64,000 nt of DNA from Clostridia bacterium (GTDB lineage: Bacteria; Bacillota; Clostridia; Oscillospirales; SIG627): positions 1 to 64,000 of the forward strand of contig JAFXEX010000014.1 in the NCBI GenBank assembly GCA_017520825.1, read 5' to 3'. The notes beneath the pieces were generated by a model that was not told where the DNA came from, searched no databases, and saw only the letters and a list, made by a program, of their open reading frames with translations. A program made the translations under genes and the position numbers. Positions 35,302 through 44,146 of the stretch are shown piece by piece. How positions within the stretch are numbered: the stretch's first letter is position 1; the number at the start of each line of letters is the position of its first letter.

Positions 35302-36444
35302 ATGAAGGCAATAGTAAACGGAAAGATTGTTTTAAAGGACAGAATTCTCGAAAATTGTGCAGTTTTATACTCTGAGGTTATCGAGGGAATTGTGCCCGAC
35401 AGTAAGCTTCCCAAGGACTGTGAGGTCATTGATGCAAAGGGTGGCTACGTTACCCCCGGCTTCATTGATTTACACATACACGGATATCTTGGAAAAGACG
35501 TTTGTGACGGCGAGGAAGAAAGCATCAGAACTATTTCAAAGGGAATTATCGCAAACGGCGTAACCTCTTATCTTCCCACCACCATGACGGTGGATATGAA
35601 GGTTATCAGAAAATCTCTTGAGGTGCTCAGAGCATTGAAGGAGGAGAGTAAAAACTGGGAGGGCAGTGAGATTCTCGGCGCTCACGCAGAGGGTCCCTTT
35701 ATCAGCGAGTCCAAGAAGGGCGCTCAGGACCCCAAGTACATTTTAAAGCCTGATGCAGAATTCGTAAAGGAATATGCAGACGTTATTAAAATCATCTCTC
35801 TTGCTCCCGAGGAGGACAACGAAACCTTTGACGCATTGAGAGAAATCAGTAAGGAAACCGACGTGGTTATGTCGATGGGACACACCTCGGCTGACTACGA
35901 TACTGCAATGGCAGGCATTGCAAACGGCGTTAAGCACGCAACTCATCTGTTCAACGCTATGACTCCCATGGCTCACCGTGCCCCCGGCGTAGTTACTGCT
36001 GCATTGAATTCAAACGTAAGCTGTGAGCTTATTGTGGATACCTTCCACGTATCTCCTGCCCTTTACGAAATGGTATATAGAATGAAGGGCAGAAAGCTTT
36101 GCTTCATTACCGACTGTCTCCCTGCAGGTGGATTGCCCTACGGAGAATATACTCTCGGTGGAAACAAAATCATATACAGAGATATCGTTTGTCGTCTTGA
36201 GGACGGAACCGTTGCAGGTAGCGTTCTTAAGCTCAACAAGGGTGTATGGAACGTTTATACCAATTCCACCATTCCTCTTTGGGAGTGCGTAAACTGCGCT
36301 ACCTTGAATCCTGCTACGGTAATCGGAGTAGAGGACAAGAAGGGCTCTATCGAGGTTGGTAAGGAAGCAGATCTTGTCGTTCTTGACAACGAGTTCAACG
36401 TATTAAAGACAATTAAAAAAGGAGATATAAAATATGAAGCTTAA
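35302..36444 (+). CDS. nagA: N-acetylglucosamine-6-phosphate deacetylase
   Basis: 380 residues. Amidohydrolase superfamily: PGFIDLHIHGYLGKDVCDG (metal-binding HxH), GAHAEGPFIS (metal Glu), MGHTSADYDTAMAGI (His), KHATHLFNAMTPMAHRAPG (His and substrate site) and FITDCLPAGG (catalytic Asp). It deacetylates GlcNAc-6-phosphate to GlcN-6-phosphate. RBS AAGGAG. The end overlaps the ROK kinase gene by 11 bp, so kinase and deacetylase are produced together. nagB is not in this window. Confidence 0.95.
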   Translation: MKAIVNGKIVLKDRILENCAVLYSEVIEGIVPDSKLPKDCEVIDAKGGYVTPGFIDLHIHGYLGKDVCDGEEESIRTISKGIIANGVTSYLPTTMTVDMKVIRKSLEVLRALKEESKNWEGSEILGAHAEGPFISESKKGAQDPKYILKPDAEFVKEYADVIKIISLAPEEDNETFDALREISKETDVVMSMGHTSADYDTAMAGIANGVKHATHLFNAMTPMAHRAPGVVTAALNSNVSCELIVDTFHVSPALYEMVYRMKGRKLCFITDCLPAGGLPYGEYTLGGNKIIYRDIVCRLEDGTVAGSVLKLNKGVWNVYTNSTIPLWECVNCATLNPATVIGVEDKKGSIEVGKEADLVVLDNEFNVLKTIKKGDIKYEA

Positions 36445-37810
36445 GGTTAATGCTAAATTAGACCCTCAATTTCAGCCTCTTTCTCTCGTTTGCAGAGAAA
36501 TGCGTGAAGCAACCAAGGACAACGGTCAGGACCTGATTATCGCAGTTGAGAGAAACAAGGGCTACACCGTTACCTATAAAACCAGAATTTTCAAGGACGG
36601 CACAGGCCACGACGAAGAAAACTTTGCATTCGTTGAAAGAATGGCAAAGGCTCTCCTGTGGGTTGCAGGTGGTTATAAAATCTATATTGCAGGCAGTGAC
36701 GTTGTAGGCGAAAGAATCAAGGCTGCTTACACAGACGGAGGTCTTCGTGATTTCGACGTTCACTTTATGGAGAGAGTTTACGAAAAGCCCTTCGAGGTTA
36801 TCGTGTGCCCTCTTGACAAGGCTCCCGAGGACAAATCTGCAGCTGCCCCCATCGGCAGACATCTTGAAGGCTGCAGAATCGGCTTTGACGCAGGTGGAAG
36901 TGACAGAAAGGTCAGCGCCGTTATCGACGGTGAAAGCGTATATTCCGAAGAGGTGGTATGGTTCCCCAAGACCAACAGCGACCCCGAGTATCACTATCAG
37001 GGAATACTTGACGCAATGAAGACTGCAGCTTCCCATATGCCCAGAGTAGACGCTATCGGCGTATCAAGTGCCGGTGTTTACGTTGACAACAGAATTATGG
37101 TTGCATCCCTTTTCCTCAAGGTAAGCGACGAGGACTTTGAAAAGAAGGTTAAGAATATGTACCTTGACGTTGCCAAGGAAATCGGCGAGAACGTTCCCGT
37201 TGAGGTTGCAAACGACGGTGACGTTACGGCACTGGCAGGCGCTATGGACCTTAACGACGACTCGGTTCTCGGTGTTGCTATGGGTACCTCCGAGGCAGGT
37301 GGCTACGTTGACCCTCAGGGCAATATTACGGGCTGGCTCAACGAGCTTGCATTCGTTCCCGTTGATTTCTGCCGTGACGCTATGGTAGACGAATGGTCGG
37401 GCGACTTCGGATGCGGTGTTAAATACTTCTCTCAGGACGGCGTTATAAAGCTTGCTCCCTATGCAGGCATTGAGCTTGACGAAAGCCTTTCTCCTGCAGA
37501 AAAGCTCAAGGTAGTTCAAGGGCTTATGGCAGAAGGAGACCAGCGAGCAAAGGCAATCTACGACACCATCGGTGCATATTTTGGCTACGCAATCGCCTTC
37601 TATTCAGAGTTTTACGATATTAAGCACGTTCTCATTATGGGTAGAGTTACCTCGGGTGAGGGTGGTACTATCCTTCTTGAAAGAGCGCAGGAGGTTCTTG
37701 ATAAGGAATTCCCCGAGCTTGCTCAGAAGGTTCAGCTTCACATCCCCGACGAAAGCTCCAGAAGAGTAGGTCAGTCTGTTGCAGCTGCAAGCTTACCCGA
37801 AATTCGCTAA
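36434..37810 (+). CDS. ROK-family sugar kinase-like protein with N-terminal extension
   Basis: 458 residues, about 145 longer than a usual ROK kinase (about 300). The kinase part starts with the phosphate-1 motif CRIGFDAGGSDRKVSAVIDG near residue 145. It continues with AIGVSSAGVYVDNRIM, VEVANDGDVTALAGA (catalytic Asp) and LGVAMGTSEAGGYV (phosphate-2). The usual ROK zinc-binding CxxGxxGC cluster is not evident. The first 140 residues form an unrecognised alpha/beta domain (LVCREMREATKDNGQDLIIAVERNKGYTV). Starts at 36434 after AAAGGAG. Coupled to nagA, it may phosphorylate GlcNAc or a related amino sugar. Confidence 0.75.
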   Translation: MKLKVNAKLDPQFQPLSLVCREMREATKDNGQDLIIAVERNKGYTVTYKTRIFKDGTGHDEENFAFVERMAKALLWVAGGYKIYIAGSDVVGERIKAAYTDGGLRDFDVHFMERVYEKPFEVIVCPLDKAPEDKSAAAPIGRHLEGCRIGFDAGGSDRKVSAVIDGESVYSEEVVWFPKTNSDPEYHYQGILDAMKTAASHMPRVDAIGVSSAGVYVDNRIMVASLFLKVSDEDFEKKVKNMYLDVAKEIGENVPVEVANDGDVTALAGAMDLNDDSVLGVAMGTSEAGGYVDPQGNITGWLNELAFVPVDFCRDAMVDEWSGDFGCGVKYFSQDGVIKLAPYAGIELDESLSPAEKLKVVQGLMAEGDQRAKAIYDTIGAYFGYAIAFYSEFYDIKHVLIMGRVTSGEGGTILLERAQEVLDKEFPELAQKVQLHIPDESSRRVGQSVAAASLPEIR

Positions 37811-37828
37811 AATATAATTTCAAAAAAA

Positions 37829-37867
37829 TCAAAAGGTTTCGGCAAAAAAAGCTGAAACCTTTTGCAT
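37829..37867 (+). terminator. Terminator of nagA-ROK
   Basis: AAAAGGTTTC / GAAACCTTTT around a GGC(A)nGCT loop, then a TTGC tail. Confidence 0.75.
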
Positions 37868-37890
37868 TTATAACTAAAGTGTGGTATAAT
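37862..37890 (+). promoter_or_regulatory. Promoter of the HAD gene
   Basis: TTGCAT (37862-37867), 17-bp spacer, TATAAT (37885-37890). The -35 overlaps the preceding terminator. Confidence 0.65.
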
Positions 37891-37934
37891 GGCCTCGGTT
37901 AACTTTGAATTGGGACGTAAACGGGAGTTAAAAT

Positions 37935-38579
37935 ATGAAATATAGCACGTATTTATTTGATTTCGACGGAACCTTGGTTGATTCTATGCCTGCATACGTA
38001 TCTGTTATGCTGAGGATATTGAACGAAAACAACGTAGGGTATGACAGAGATATTGTAAAGGTTATCACGCCCTTAGGGTATGCAGGTACGGCTGAATATT
38101 ATAACCGTCAGCTTGGGCTTAAAATGCCTGTGACCGAAGTTGTTGACCTTATGAAAAAATATGCATATGACGAGTATGCTTATAACGTTCCTGCAAAGCC
38201 AAAGGTAATTGAAACTCTCAAAAGGCTTAAGGAGCTTGGCGCAGACCTTCACGTACTGACAGCAAGTCCTCATTCTGTGCTTGACGTGTGCCTTAAAAGA
38301 CTTGGAATATTCGATATTTTCACAAACGTATGGTCATGTGACGATTTCGGAACGACAAAAGCAGATATCGAAATTTATAATATGGCTGCACGAGAAATCG
38401 GAAAGCCCGTTAGCGAAATACTTTTTCTTGACGACAATTATAATGCCGACAAAACGGCTTCTGCTGCCGGAATGAAGGTGTGTGGAGTTTACGACGCATC
38501 TTCGGATGAATATACCGAAGAAATAAAGAGCGTCAGCCACCATTATATAAAGGATTTCAGTCAATTGCTTGAATTATAA
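37935..38579 (+). CDS. HAD-superfamily hydrolase (phosphoglycolate-phosphatase-like)
   Basis: 214 residues. HAD motif I FDFDGTLVDSMPAY (nucleophile and acid Asp), a helical cap, motif II HVLTASPHS, and motif IV FLDDNYNADKTASAAGMKVCGVYD. It probably removes phosphate from a small sugar phosphate. It lies between the amino-sugar operon and an MBL hydrolase gene. Substrate not predictable. Confidence 0.88.
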   Translation: MKYSTYLFDFDGTLVDSMPAYVSVMLRILNENNVGYDRDIVKVITPLGYAGTAEYYNRQLGLKMPVTEVVDLMKKYAYDEYAYNVPAKPKVIETLKRLKELGADLHVLTASPHSVLDVCLKRLGIFDIFTNVWSCDDFGTTKADIEIYNMAAREIGKPVSEILFLDDNYNADKTASAAGMKVCGVYDASSDEYTEEIKSVSHHYIKDFSQLLEL

Positions 38580-38654
38580 AACAGATTACACACTAATCTA
38601 AATTCGACGGCAGGGAAGCCGTCGGTAAAATAAAATACGGAAAAGGGTTATAAG

Positions 38655-39422
38655 ATGAACGAAATTTTGTTTTTAGGTACGGGAGCTGCTGATTGGGATA
38701 TAGAAAACGACGGTGGCTTTTTCAGAAGAAACAGTGCCGCTTTGATAAACGGCGAGCTTATGGTGGACTGCGGTTCACAGATATTCGATTTTGCCCAAAG
38801 TATAAATAACGAAAATTTATACGACGGAGTTACGGATATCATAATAACTCACAATCATAGCGACCACCTTAACAAAGACTCACTTCTTAAATTGGCTGAA
38901 AAGCAAAAAATCAGGGTAGGCTGTGACGAAGAGGTTAAAGGAATTATAGGCAATCACCCCAATATTGAATTCACGGTGTTTACACCCTTTAAGTCGGAAA
39001 GGCTTGGCAAATACGAAATTATACCCCTTATGGCAAATCACCGTACGGTTATTGAAGGGGATTCCTGCGCATTTCACTACGTAATAAAAGCTCCCGACGG
39101 AAAGAAGCTTTTCTACGGACTTGACGGAGCGTGGTTTTTAACGTCCTCGTGGAGAGAAATGAAAAACCACAAATTTGACGTTATGATTTTTGACTGTACC
39201 GTTGGTGACAGTAACGATTGGAGACTTTTTGAGCACAACACCATTCCCATGCTTCGTATGATGATAGAGGGAGTAAAAATGGCAAATATGCTTGCCGACG
39301 GAGGCATTCTCGTGGCGTCTCATCTTGCCAGAACGCTCCACGTCTCTCACGAAGAAACGGCGAAGATACTTGAAGAAATAGACGTAATCACTGCCTTTGA
39401 CGGAATGAAGCTTGAATTTTAA
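38655..39422 (+). CDS. MBL-fold metallo-hydrolase
   Basis: 255 residues. The metallo-beta-lactamase motif HNHSDHLNKDSL (HxHxDH) binds the metal pair. Further metal ligands are likely in LMANHRTV, LDGAWF and ASHLARTLHVSHE. LGTGAADWDIENDGGFFRRNSAALI resembles PhnP/RNase Z-like hydrolases, which cleave phosphodiesters or cyclic phosphates. The upstream gap carries a small hairpin CGACGGC/GCCGTCG. Cytosolic; specific substrate unknown. Confidence 0.87.
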   Translation: MNEILFLGTGAADWDIENDGGFFRRNSAALINGELMVDCGSQIFDFAQSINNENLYDGVTDIIITHNHSDHLNKDSLLKLAEKQKIRVGCDEEVKGIIGNHPNIEFTVFTPFKSERLGKYEIIPLMANHRTVIEGDSCAFHYVIKAPDGKKLFYGLDGAWFLTSSWREMKNHKFDVMIFDCTVGDSNDWRLFEHNTIPMLRMMIEGVKMANMLADGGILVASHLARTLHVSHEETAKILEEIDVITAFDGMKLEF

Positions 39423-39474
39423 GAGTTACTGTGGCGAAAATCGGAAATAATACTGAAAGCAAGGAAGTTTAATT

Positions 39475-40464
39475 ATGGAGTCGCTTATATTTGCTATAAA
39501 CGCTGTTATGCCCATTGTGTTGGTAGTGGCGTTGGGCTACGGGCTTAAAAAATGGGGACTTATGCTCGCCGAATTTTCGGCAAAGGCAAACGCTCTCGTT
39601 TTCAGAGTGTGTCTGCCTGCAATGCTCTTTCTCAACGTTTATGAAATCGAGAGCATCGGAAGTGTGGACTTCGGCTACGTATTTTATACCTTGGCAGTAG
39701 TGCTTGCAGTATTTTTTATCAATATTCCTATGGTAAAGAAAATCTGCCACAACGCAAAGGGATGTGGAGCTCTTTTACAAGCTACCTTTCGCTCCAACTT
39801 TGCCCTTGTGGGAATTCCTTTGGCAGAGTCCCTTTACGGTAGTGAGGGCGTGGCTGTTGCAGCGCTTCTGTCGGCAGTTACCATTCCTCTCTTCAACGTG
39901 TTGGGCGTTATAAGTCTGTCCATATTTACCAAAAACGGAAAGAAGCCCTCGGTTAAAAGAATACTGCACGGCATCGTTACCAATCCTCTCATAATAAGCA
40001 TTTTTGCAGGATGCGTGGCTTTGCTCGTCCGTGAGCTTTTCAAGGGTGTGGGAATTGGCTTCAGACTCAGCGACGTTACTCCGTTGTATAAGGCGTTAGG
40101 TTACCTTTCTGCAACGGCAACGCCCCTTTCTCTTTTGGTTCTCGGTGCACAGTTTGAGTTTTCAGCCGTTGCGTCCTTGAAACGTGAGATAATTTACGGA
40201 ACGCTGGTGCGCACTGTTATTATACCCGTTCTTGCAATAGGGGGCGCCTGCCTTTTCTTCAGGGACAGCTTTGACGGAGCGCAGTTTGCATCCTTCGTGG
40301 CAGTTTTCGCAACACCCGTTGCAGTATCAACAGTTCCTATGGCACAGGAGATGGGTGGCGATACCGTTCTGGCAGGACAGCTGGTGGTGTTTACCACTGT
40401 GGCATCTGCCTTTTCGGTGGGACTTGTTTCCTTCTTCCTTAAATTTATTGGAGTATTAGGGTAA
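39475..40464 (+). CDS. AEC family transporter (auxin efflux carrier type)
   Basis: 329 residues with about ten membrane spans in two five-helix halves: FAINAVMPIVLVVALGYGLKKWG at the N-terminus, LVFRVCLPAMLFLNVYE, and the central break region NFALVGIPLAESLYG. The C-terminal half ends ATPVAVSTVPMAQEMGGD and a final helix. The family exports or takes up organic acids such as malate. It lies 5 bp upstream of the CARF-nuclease gene and is probably co-transcribed with it. Confidence 0.92.
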   Translation: MESLIFAINAVMPIVLVVALGYGLKKWGLMLAEFSAKANALVFRVCLPAMLFLNVYEIESIGSVDFGYVFYTLAVVLAVFFINIPMVKKICHNAKGCGALLQATFRSNFALVGIPLAESLYGSEGVAVAALLSAVTIPLFNVLGVISLSIFTKNGKKPSVKRILHGIVTNPLIISIFAGCVALLVRELFKGVGIGFRLSDVTPLYKALGYLSATATPLSLLVLGAQFEFSAVASLKREIIYGTLVRTVIIPVLAIGGACLFFRDSFDGAQFASFVAVFATPVAVSTVPMAQEMGGDTVLAGQLVVFTTVASAFSVGLVSFFLKFIGVLG

Positions 40465-40469
40465 ATGGT

Positions 40470-41684
40470 ATGACCTATATTGAATTTTTTGATAAAAACG
40501 CAACCGATAATATTTGCGCCTGCTTGACACAGCGTCCCGAAAGAGTGGTTATGGTGGGACGTGACGGCAAGGAGATGCAACGGAGCGTTGCCTCTCTTAA
40601 AAGGGTGCTGAACGGCAGGGGCTTGAAAACCGAATTTATAATAAGAACGGTCAACCCCAACAACCTTAGTACCGTCGTGTCCCGGCTTGAAGAGATTGTG
40701 GAGCAATACGGTGATTGCGTGGTGGACCTGACGGGTGGTTACGACCTTTACCTCGTGGCGTTGGGAATAGTTTTCAACAAGCGCGTTGACAAAAAGATAG
40801 AGCTTATACGCTTCAACGTTCAGTCCGAGAGGGTGTACGATTGCGACGGAAACGGCTATCCAAAGCTTTTCGATTTTCCGAAGCTAAGAGTAGACGAGAA
40901 TATTACTGCCTACGGTGGAGAAGCCGTCTGGACGAAATGGAACGATAGCGAAGAGCTTTTTGCAGATATCGAGGCTTTGTGGAGCATCTGCAGGAGAGAC
41001 GTTAAGAAGTGGAACAATCTTATTGCTATTCTTGAAGGGGCAGAACAGGTGTCCGAGGCAGACAAGCCCGTGGAAACGGTGGCGCGCGTGTCGGCAATGT
41101 CGGCAGTTACCGAAAGGCTTATTACCAAAAGCACCATTGATTTTGCCATACTTGACGAGCTTCGTGAGAAGGGATTCGTAAGGGAATATAGCTACAAGGA
41201 CGGCACCTTCAGAATAAAATACAAAGGAGCACAGGTCAAGCGCTGTCTTACCAAGGCAGGTCAGGTGCTTGAAATGAAGGCGTACCTTTCTGCCATCAGG
41301 GCAACCGACGAGGCAGGAGAGAGGGTGTACAACGACGTGAAGAACGGAGTGTGCATTGACTGGGACGGAAGGGACGGCGAAAACGACACCGAAAACGAAA
41401 TAGACGTTATGATGATGCACGGCTTGATTCCCGTCTTCGTATCCTGCAAAAACGGATTTGTGTCAATGGACGAGCTTTATAAGCTGAACACAGTTGCCCA
41501 GCGCTTTGGTGGAACGTACGCCAAAAAGGTGCTGATTGCCTCGGCGCTTGATTTGAACGGCAGTTTCGGACGCTCCTTCAAAATGAGAGCCGACGATATG
41601 GGAATAAAGGTTATTGCAAACGAAATAGTAAATATGACCGACGAAGAAATAAATCGAAAATTCAGAAGCTTCTGGAACAATTAG
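40470..41684 (+). CDS. DUF1887-family CARF-nuclease, Card1/Can2-like
   Basis: 404 residues. The N-terminal CARF-type Rossmann domain has RVVMVGRDGKE and, at residues 84-90, VVDLTGG, the ligand-binding motif of cyclic-oligoadenylate sensors. A middle winged-helix-like region (about 220-275) precedes a PD-(D/E)xK nuclease at about 300-335: NEIDVMMMHGLIPVFVSCKNG, with Glu/Asp and the Ser-Cys-Lys strand. Card1/Can2 proteins are type III CRISPR ancillary nucleases activated by cyclic tetra-adenylate. No cas genes or CRISPR array are in the window, so this is an orphan copy, co-transcribed with an AEC transporter. The ribosome site is weak (GGAG 17-20 bases upstream), so translational coupling is likely. 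Activator and substrate are inferred from the family only. Confidence 0.82.
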   Translation: MTYIEFFDKNATDNICACLTQRPERVVMVGRDGKEMQRSVASLKRVLNGRGLKTEFIIRTVNPNNLSTVVSRLEEIVEQYGDCVVDLTGGYDLYLVALGIVFNKRVDKKIELIRFNVQSERVYDCDGNGYPKLFDFPKLRVDENITAYGGEAVWTKWNDSEELFADIEALWSICRRDVKKWNNLIAILEGAEQVSEADKPVETVARVSAMSAVTERLITKSTIDFAILDELREKGFVREYSYKDGTFRIKYKGAQVKRCLTKAGQVLEMKAYLSAIRATDEAGERVYNDVKNGVCIDWDGRDGENDTENEIDVMMMHGLIPVFVSCKNGFVSMDELYKLNTVAQRFGGTYAKKVLIASALDLNGSFGRSFKMRADDMGIKVIANEIVNMTDEEINRKFRSFWNN

Positions 41685-41723
41685 TCATAATTTTTAATAA
41701 TTTACGAAATTTCGGGCAAACTA

Positions 41724-41752
41724 TTGACAAGAAAAATAATTTGTGATAAAAT
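41724..41752 (+). promoter_or_regulatory. Promoter of the T-box/aspS operon
   Basis: TTGACA (41724-41729), 17-bp spacer, TAAAAT (41747-41752). Confidence 0.75.
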
Positions 41753-41759
41753 TACGCTG

Positions 41760-42012
41760 TCAAAATGGTTTTGATGAAGAGAGTATCCCAGGTTACTGCT
41801 CAAAGAGAGCCGTAGTAGGTGAGAGTACGGTAGCAAGTCTTGTGAGAAAAACACTTCGGAGCTGGCAGAAGAAAGCCTGAGGGTGAGTAGAACTGCACGT
41901 TACACTGCGTGAAAGTGATAAGAGAGGACTTTAAGCTTTTAAAGTCAATTTGGGTGGTATCGCGGAAGTTGCCTTTCGTCCCATGTGTATGGGAAGAAAG
42001 GCGCTTTTTGTT
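41760..42012 (+). promoter_or_regulatory. T-box riboswitch upstream of aspS-gatCAB
   Basis: A leader of about 250 nt with a Stem I region (GAGAGTA near 41778, AGAGAGCCG...GGTG... near 41803-41822 and CGGAGC near 41857). The conserved antiterminator T-box GGGTGGTATCGCG lies at 41952-41964. A terminator follows: GCCTTTC-gt-CCCAT pairs with ATGGG-aa-GAAAGGC (about 41971-42002), then GCTTTTTG. T-boxes sense uncharged tRNA. A candidate specifier AAC (Asn) is at 41850-41852, before CACTTCGGAGC. This fits an operon that makes Asn-tRNA(Asn) by the indirect route, but the specifier needs a folding model. Confidence 0.9.
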
Positions 42013-42109
42013 TTATAATACAAAAAACACCTATAAAAGTTTCTAATCGGGTATAGGGAAGAGCCCTGCTATAAATGAATAAAAATAAATAAACTTTGGA
42101 GGAAAACCA

Positions 42110-43840
42110 ATGTTAAGAACACATAATTGTAATGAACTCGGCAATGCTAACATCGGTCAGTCGGTAGTGCTGACAGGATGGATTGAGACGGTAAGAGACC
42201 ACGGAGGCGTGCTTTTCGTAGACCTTCGCGACCACTATGGAATAACACAGATAGTATTTTCTGACGACAAGATGCTTGCAGGCATATCAAAGGAAACGGT
42301 TGTACTCGTTGAGGGTAAGGTTACAGAGCGTGACGCTGACACCGTAAACCCCAAGCTTGCAACGGGTACGGTTGAAGTAAGAGCTGAAAAGATTGAGGTA
42401 CTCGGTCCCTGTCAGCTTGGACTTCCCTTTGAAATTGAGTCCTCAGTTCAGACGAGAGAGGAAGTAAGACTCAAATACCGTTACCTTGATTTGAGAAACA
42501 GAAAGATTCACGACAACATCGTGCTTCGTTCACAGATACTCAGCTACCTTCGTTCACAGATGGAGGCTCTGGGCTTTATGGAAATTCAGACACCTATTCT
42601 CACTGCATCCTCACCCGAGGGCGCAAGAGACTATCTGGTGCCCAGCCGTAAGCACAAGGGCAAGTTCTACGCTCTGCCTCAGGCTCCTCAGCAGTTCAAG
42701 CAGCTCCTTATGGCGTCGGGCTTTGACCGTTACTTCCAGATAGCGCCCTGCTTCAGAGACGAGGACGCCCGTCAGGACCGTTCACCCGGAGAATTCTATC
42801 AGCTTGACTTTGAAATGTCCTTTGCTACTCAGGAGGACGTTTTCGAGGTTGCTGAAACAGTAGTATACAATACCTTCAAGAAGTTCAGCGACAAGGAGGT
42901 TTCAAAGCCCCCCTTCCGTAGAATTACCTTTGCAGACGCAATGCTCAAGTACGGCTCGGATAAGCCTGATTTGAGAAACCCCCTCATTATCGAGGACCTG
43001 ACAGACTTCTTTGCAGGAGTTGACTTCCCCCTCTTCAAGGGCAAGCCCGTAAGAGGTATCGTTGCAGACTGCGCAGGCAAGTCCAAGAAGTTCTTTGAGG
43101 AATCTCTCAAATTCGCTATGAGCATCGGTATGAAGGGACTTGGCTACCTTACGTTGAACGAGGGTGAGTACAAGGGACCCATTGCTAAATTCCTGTCAGA
43201 GGAGCAGAAGGCAGAGCTTACGGCTAAGGTAGGCATCAAGGAGGGTGAAACACTCTTCTTCATCTGCGACGCAATCAACGTGGTAAACCGTGAGGCAGGC
43301 GAGATAAGAACCTGGCTTGGTAACGAGCTTGGAATTATCAGAGACGACTCCTTTGAATTCTGCTTCATCGTGGATTTCCCCATGTACGAGCTCAATCCCG
43401 AAACCAACAAAATCGACTTTACACATAACCCCTTTTCAATGCCTCAGGGTGGAATGGAAGCACTTCTTACCAAGGATCCCCTTGAAATCTTCGCTTATCA
43501 GTACGATATCGTATGTAACGGCGTAGAGCTTTCCTCGGGTGCAGTAAGAAACCACAACCCCGAAATAATGAGAAAGGCGTTTGAAATAGCAGGCTACGGC
43601 GAGGAAGACCTCAAAGCTAAGTTTGGAGCGCTTTACACGGCGTTTTCCTACGGAGCGCCTCCTCACGCAGGTATGGCGCCCGGCGTAGACAGAATGATAA
43701 TGCTTATCGCAGGCGAGGACACCATCAGAGACGTAATCGCATTCCCTCTTAACGGAAACGCCCAGGACCTTATGATGAGCGCACCCAGCGAGGTTACCGA
43801 GCAGCAGCTCAGAGAGGTACACATTAAAGTAAGAGATTAA
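42110..43840 (+). CDS. aspS: Aspartate-tRNA ligase, probably non-discriminating
   Basis: 576 residues, full length for a bacterial-type AspRS. Order: OB-fold anticodon domain (VVLTGWIETVRDHGGVLFVDLRDHYG), class II core with the motif 2 region FRDEDARQDRSPGEFYQLDFE, the GAD insertion domain (about 280-420), and motif 3 GAPPHAGMAPGVDRMIML. Residue 31 is His, as in the non-discriminating Pseudomonas AspRS, whereas discriminating enzymes usually have Leu. Charging both tRNA-Asp and tRNA-Asn fits the T-box and the downstream gatCAB genes. RBS GGAGGAAAA. Confidence 0.96.
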   Translation: MLRTHNCNELGNANIGQSVVLTGWIETVRDHGGVLFVDLRDHYGITQIVFSDDKMLAGISKETVVLVEGKVTERDADTVNPKLATGTVEVRAEKIEVLGPCQLGLPFEIESSVQTREEVRLKYRYLDLRNRKIHDNIVLRSQILSYLRSQMEALGFMEIQTPILTASSPEGARDYLVPSRKHKGKFYALPQAPQQFKQLLMASGFDRYFQIAPCFRDEDARQDRSPGEFYQLDFEMSFATQEDVFEVAETVVYNTFKKFSDKEVSKPPFRRITFADAMLKYGSDKPDLRNPLIIEDLTDFFAGVDFPLFKGKPVRGIVADCAGKSKKFFEESLKFAMSIGMKGLGYLTLNEGEYKGPIAKFLSEEQKAELTAKVGIKEGETLFFICDAINVVNREAGEIRTWLGNELGIIRDDSFEFCFIVDFPMYELNPETNKIDFTHNPFSMPQGGMEALLTKDPLEIFAYQYDIVCNGVELSSGAVRNHNPEIMRKAFEIAGYGEEDLKAKFGALYTAFSYGAPPHAGMAPGVDRMIMLIAGEDTIRDVIAFPLNGNAQDLMMSAPSEVTEQQLREVHIKVRD

Positions 43841-43852
43841 AAGGAGAAGCTT

Positions 43853-44134
43853 ATGGATATAGCAACACTCAAAAGACTTGAAAAGCTCAATCAGCTTGCT
43901 CTTACAGAGGAACAGGAAAAGGCTTTTCTTGAATTTTTCTCAAAAAAAGAAAAGGAAGCCGAGGCGCTTTCTGAAATAGACACGGAAAACGTGGAAAGAA
44001 TGGTTCACGTAATGCCCATTATGACGGTAGTGCGTGAGGATAAGGAAATAAAGAATTTCACAAGGGACGAGCTTCAACAGTCAGCGCCCGAAACCACAGA
44101 CGGCTACTGGCAGGTGCCCCGTCTCGTAGAGTAA
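43853..44134 (+). CDS. gatC: Asp-tRNA(Asn)/Glu-tRNA(Gln) amidotransferase subunit C
   Basis: 93 residues, the usual size. Helical start DIATLKRLEKLNQLALTEEQEKAFLEFF and a C-terminal part ending in ETTDGYWQVPRLVE, matching GatC, which wraps around GatA and holds it to GatB. It lies 12 bp after aspS and 12 bp before gatA, each with AGGAG-type sites. Retention of GatC suggests the altered GatA is still assembled into a GatCAB-type complex. Confidence 0.88.
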   Translation: MDIATLKRLEKLNQLALTEEQEKAFLEFFSKKEKEAEALSEIDTENVERMVHVMPIMTVVREDKEIKNFTRDELQQSAPETTDGYWQVPRLVE

Positions 44135-44146
44135 GGAGGGCAGGCA

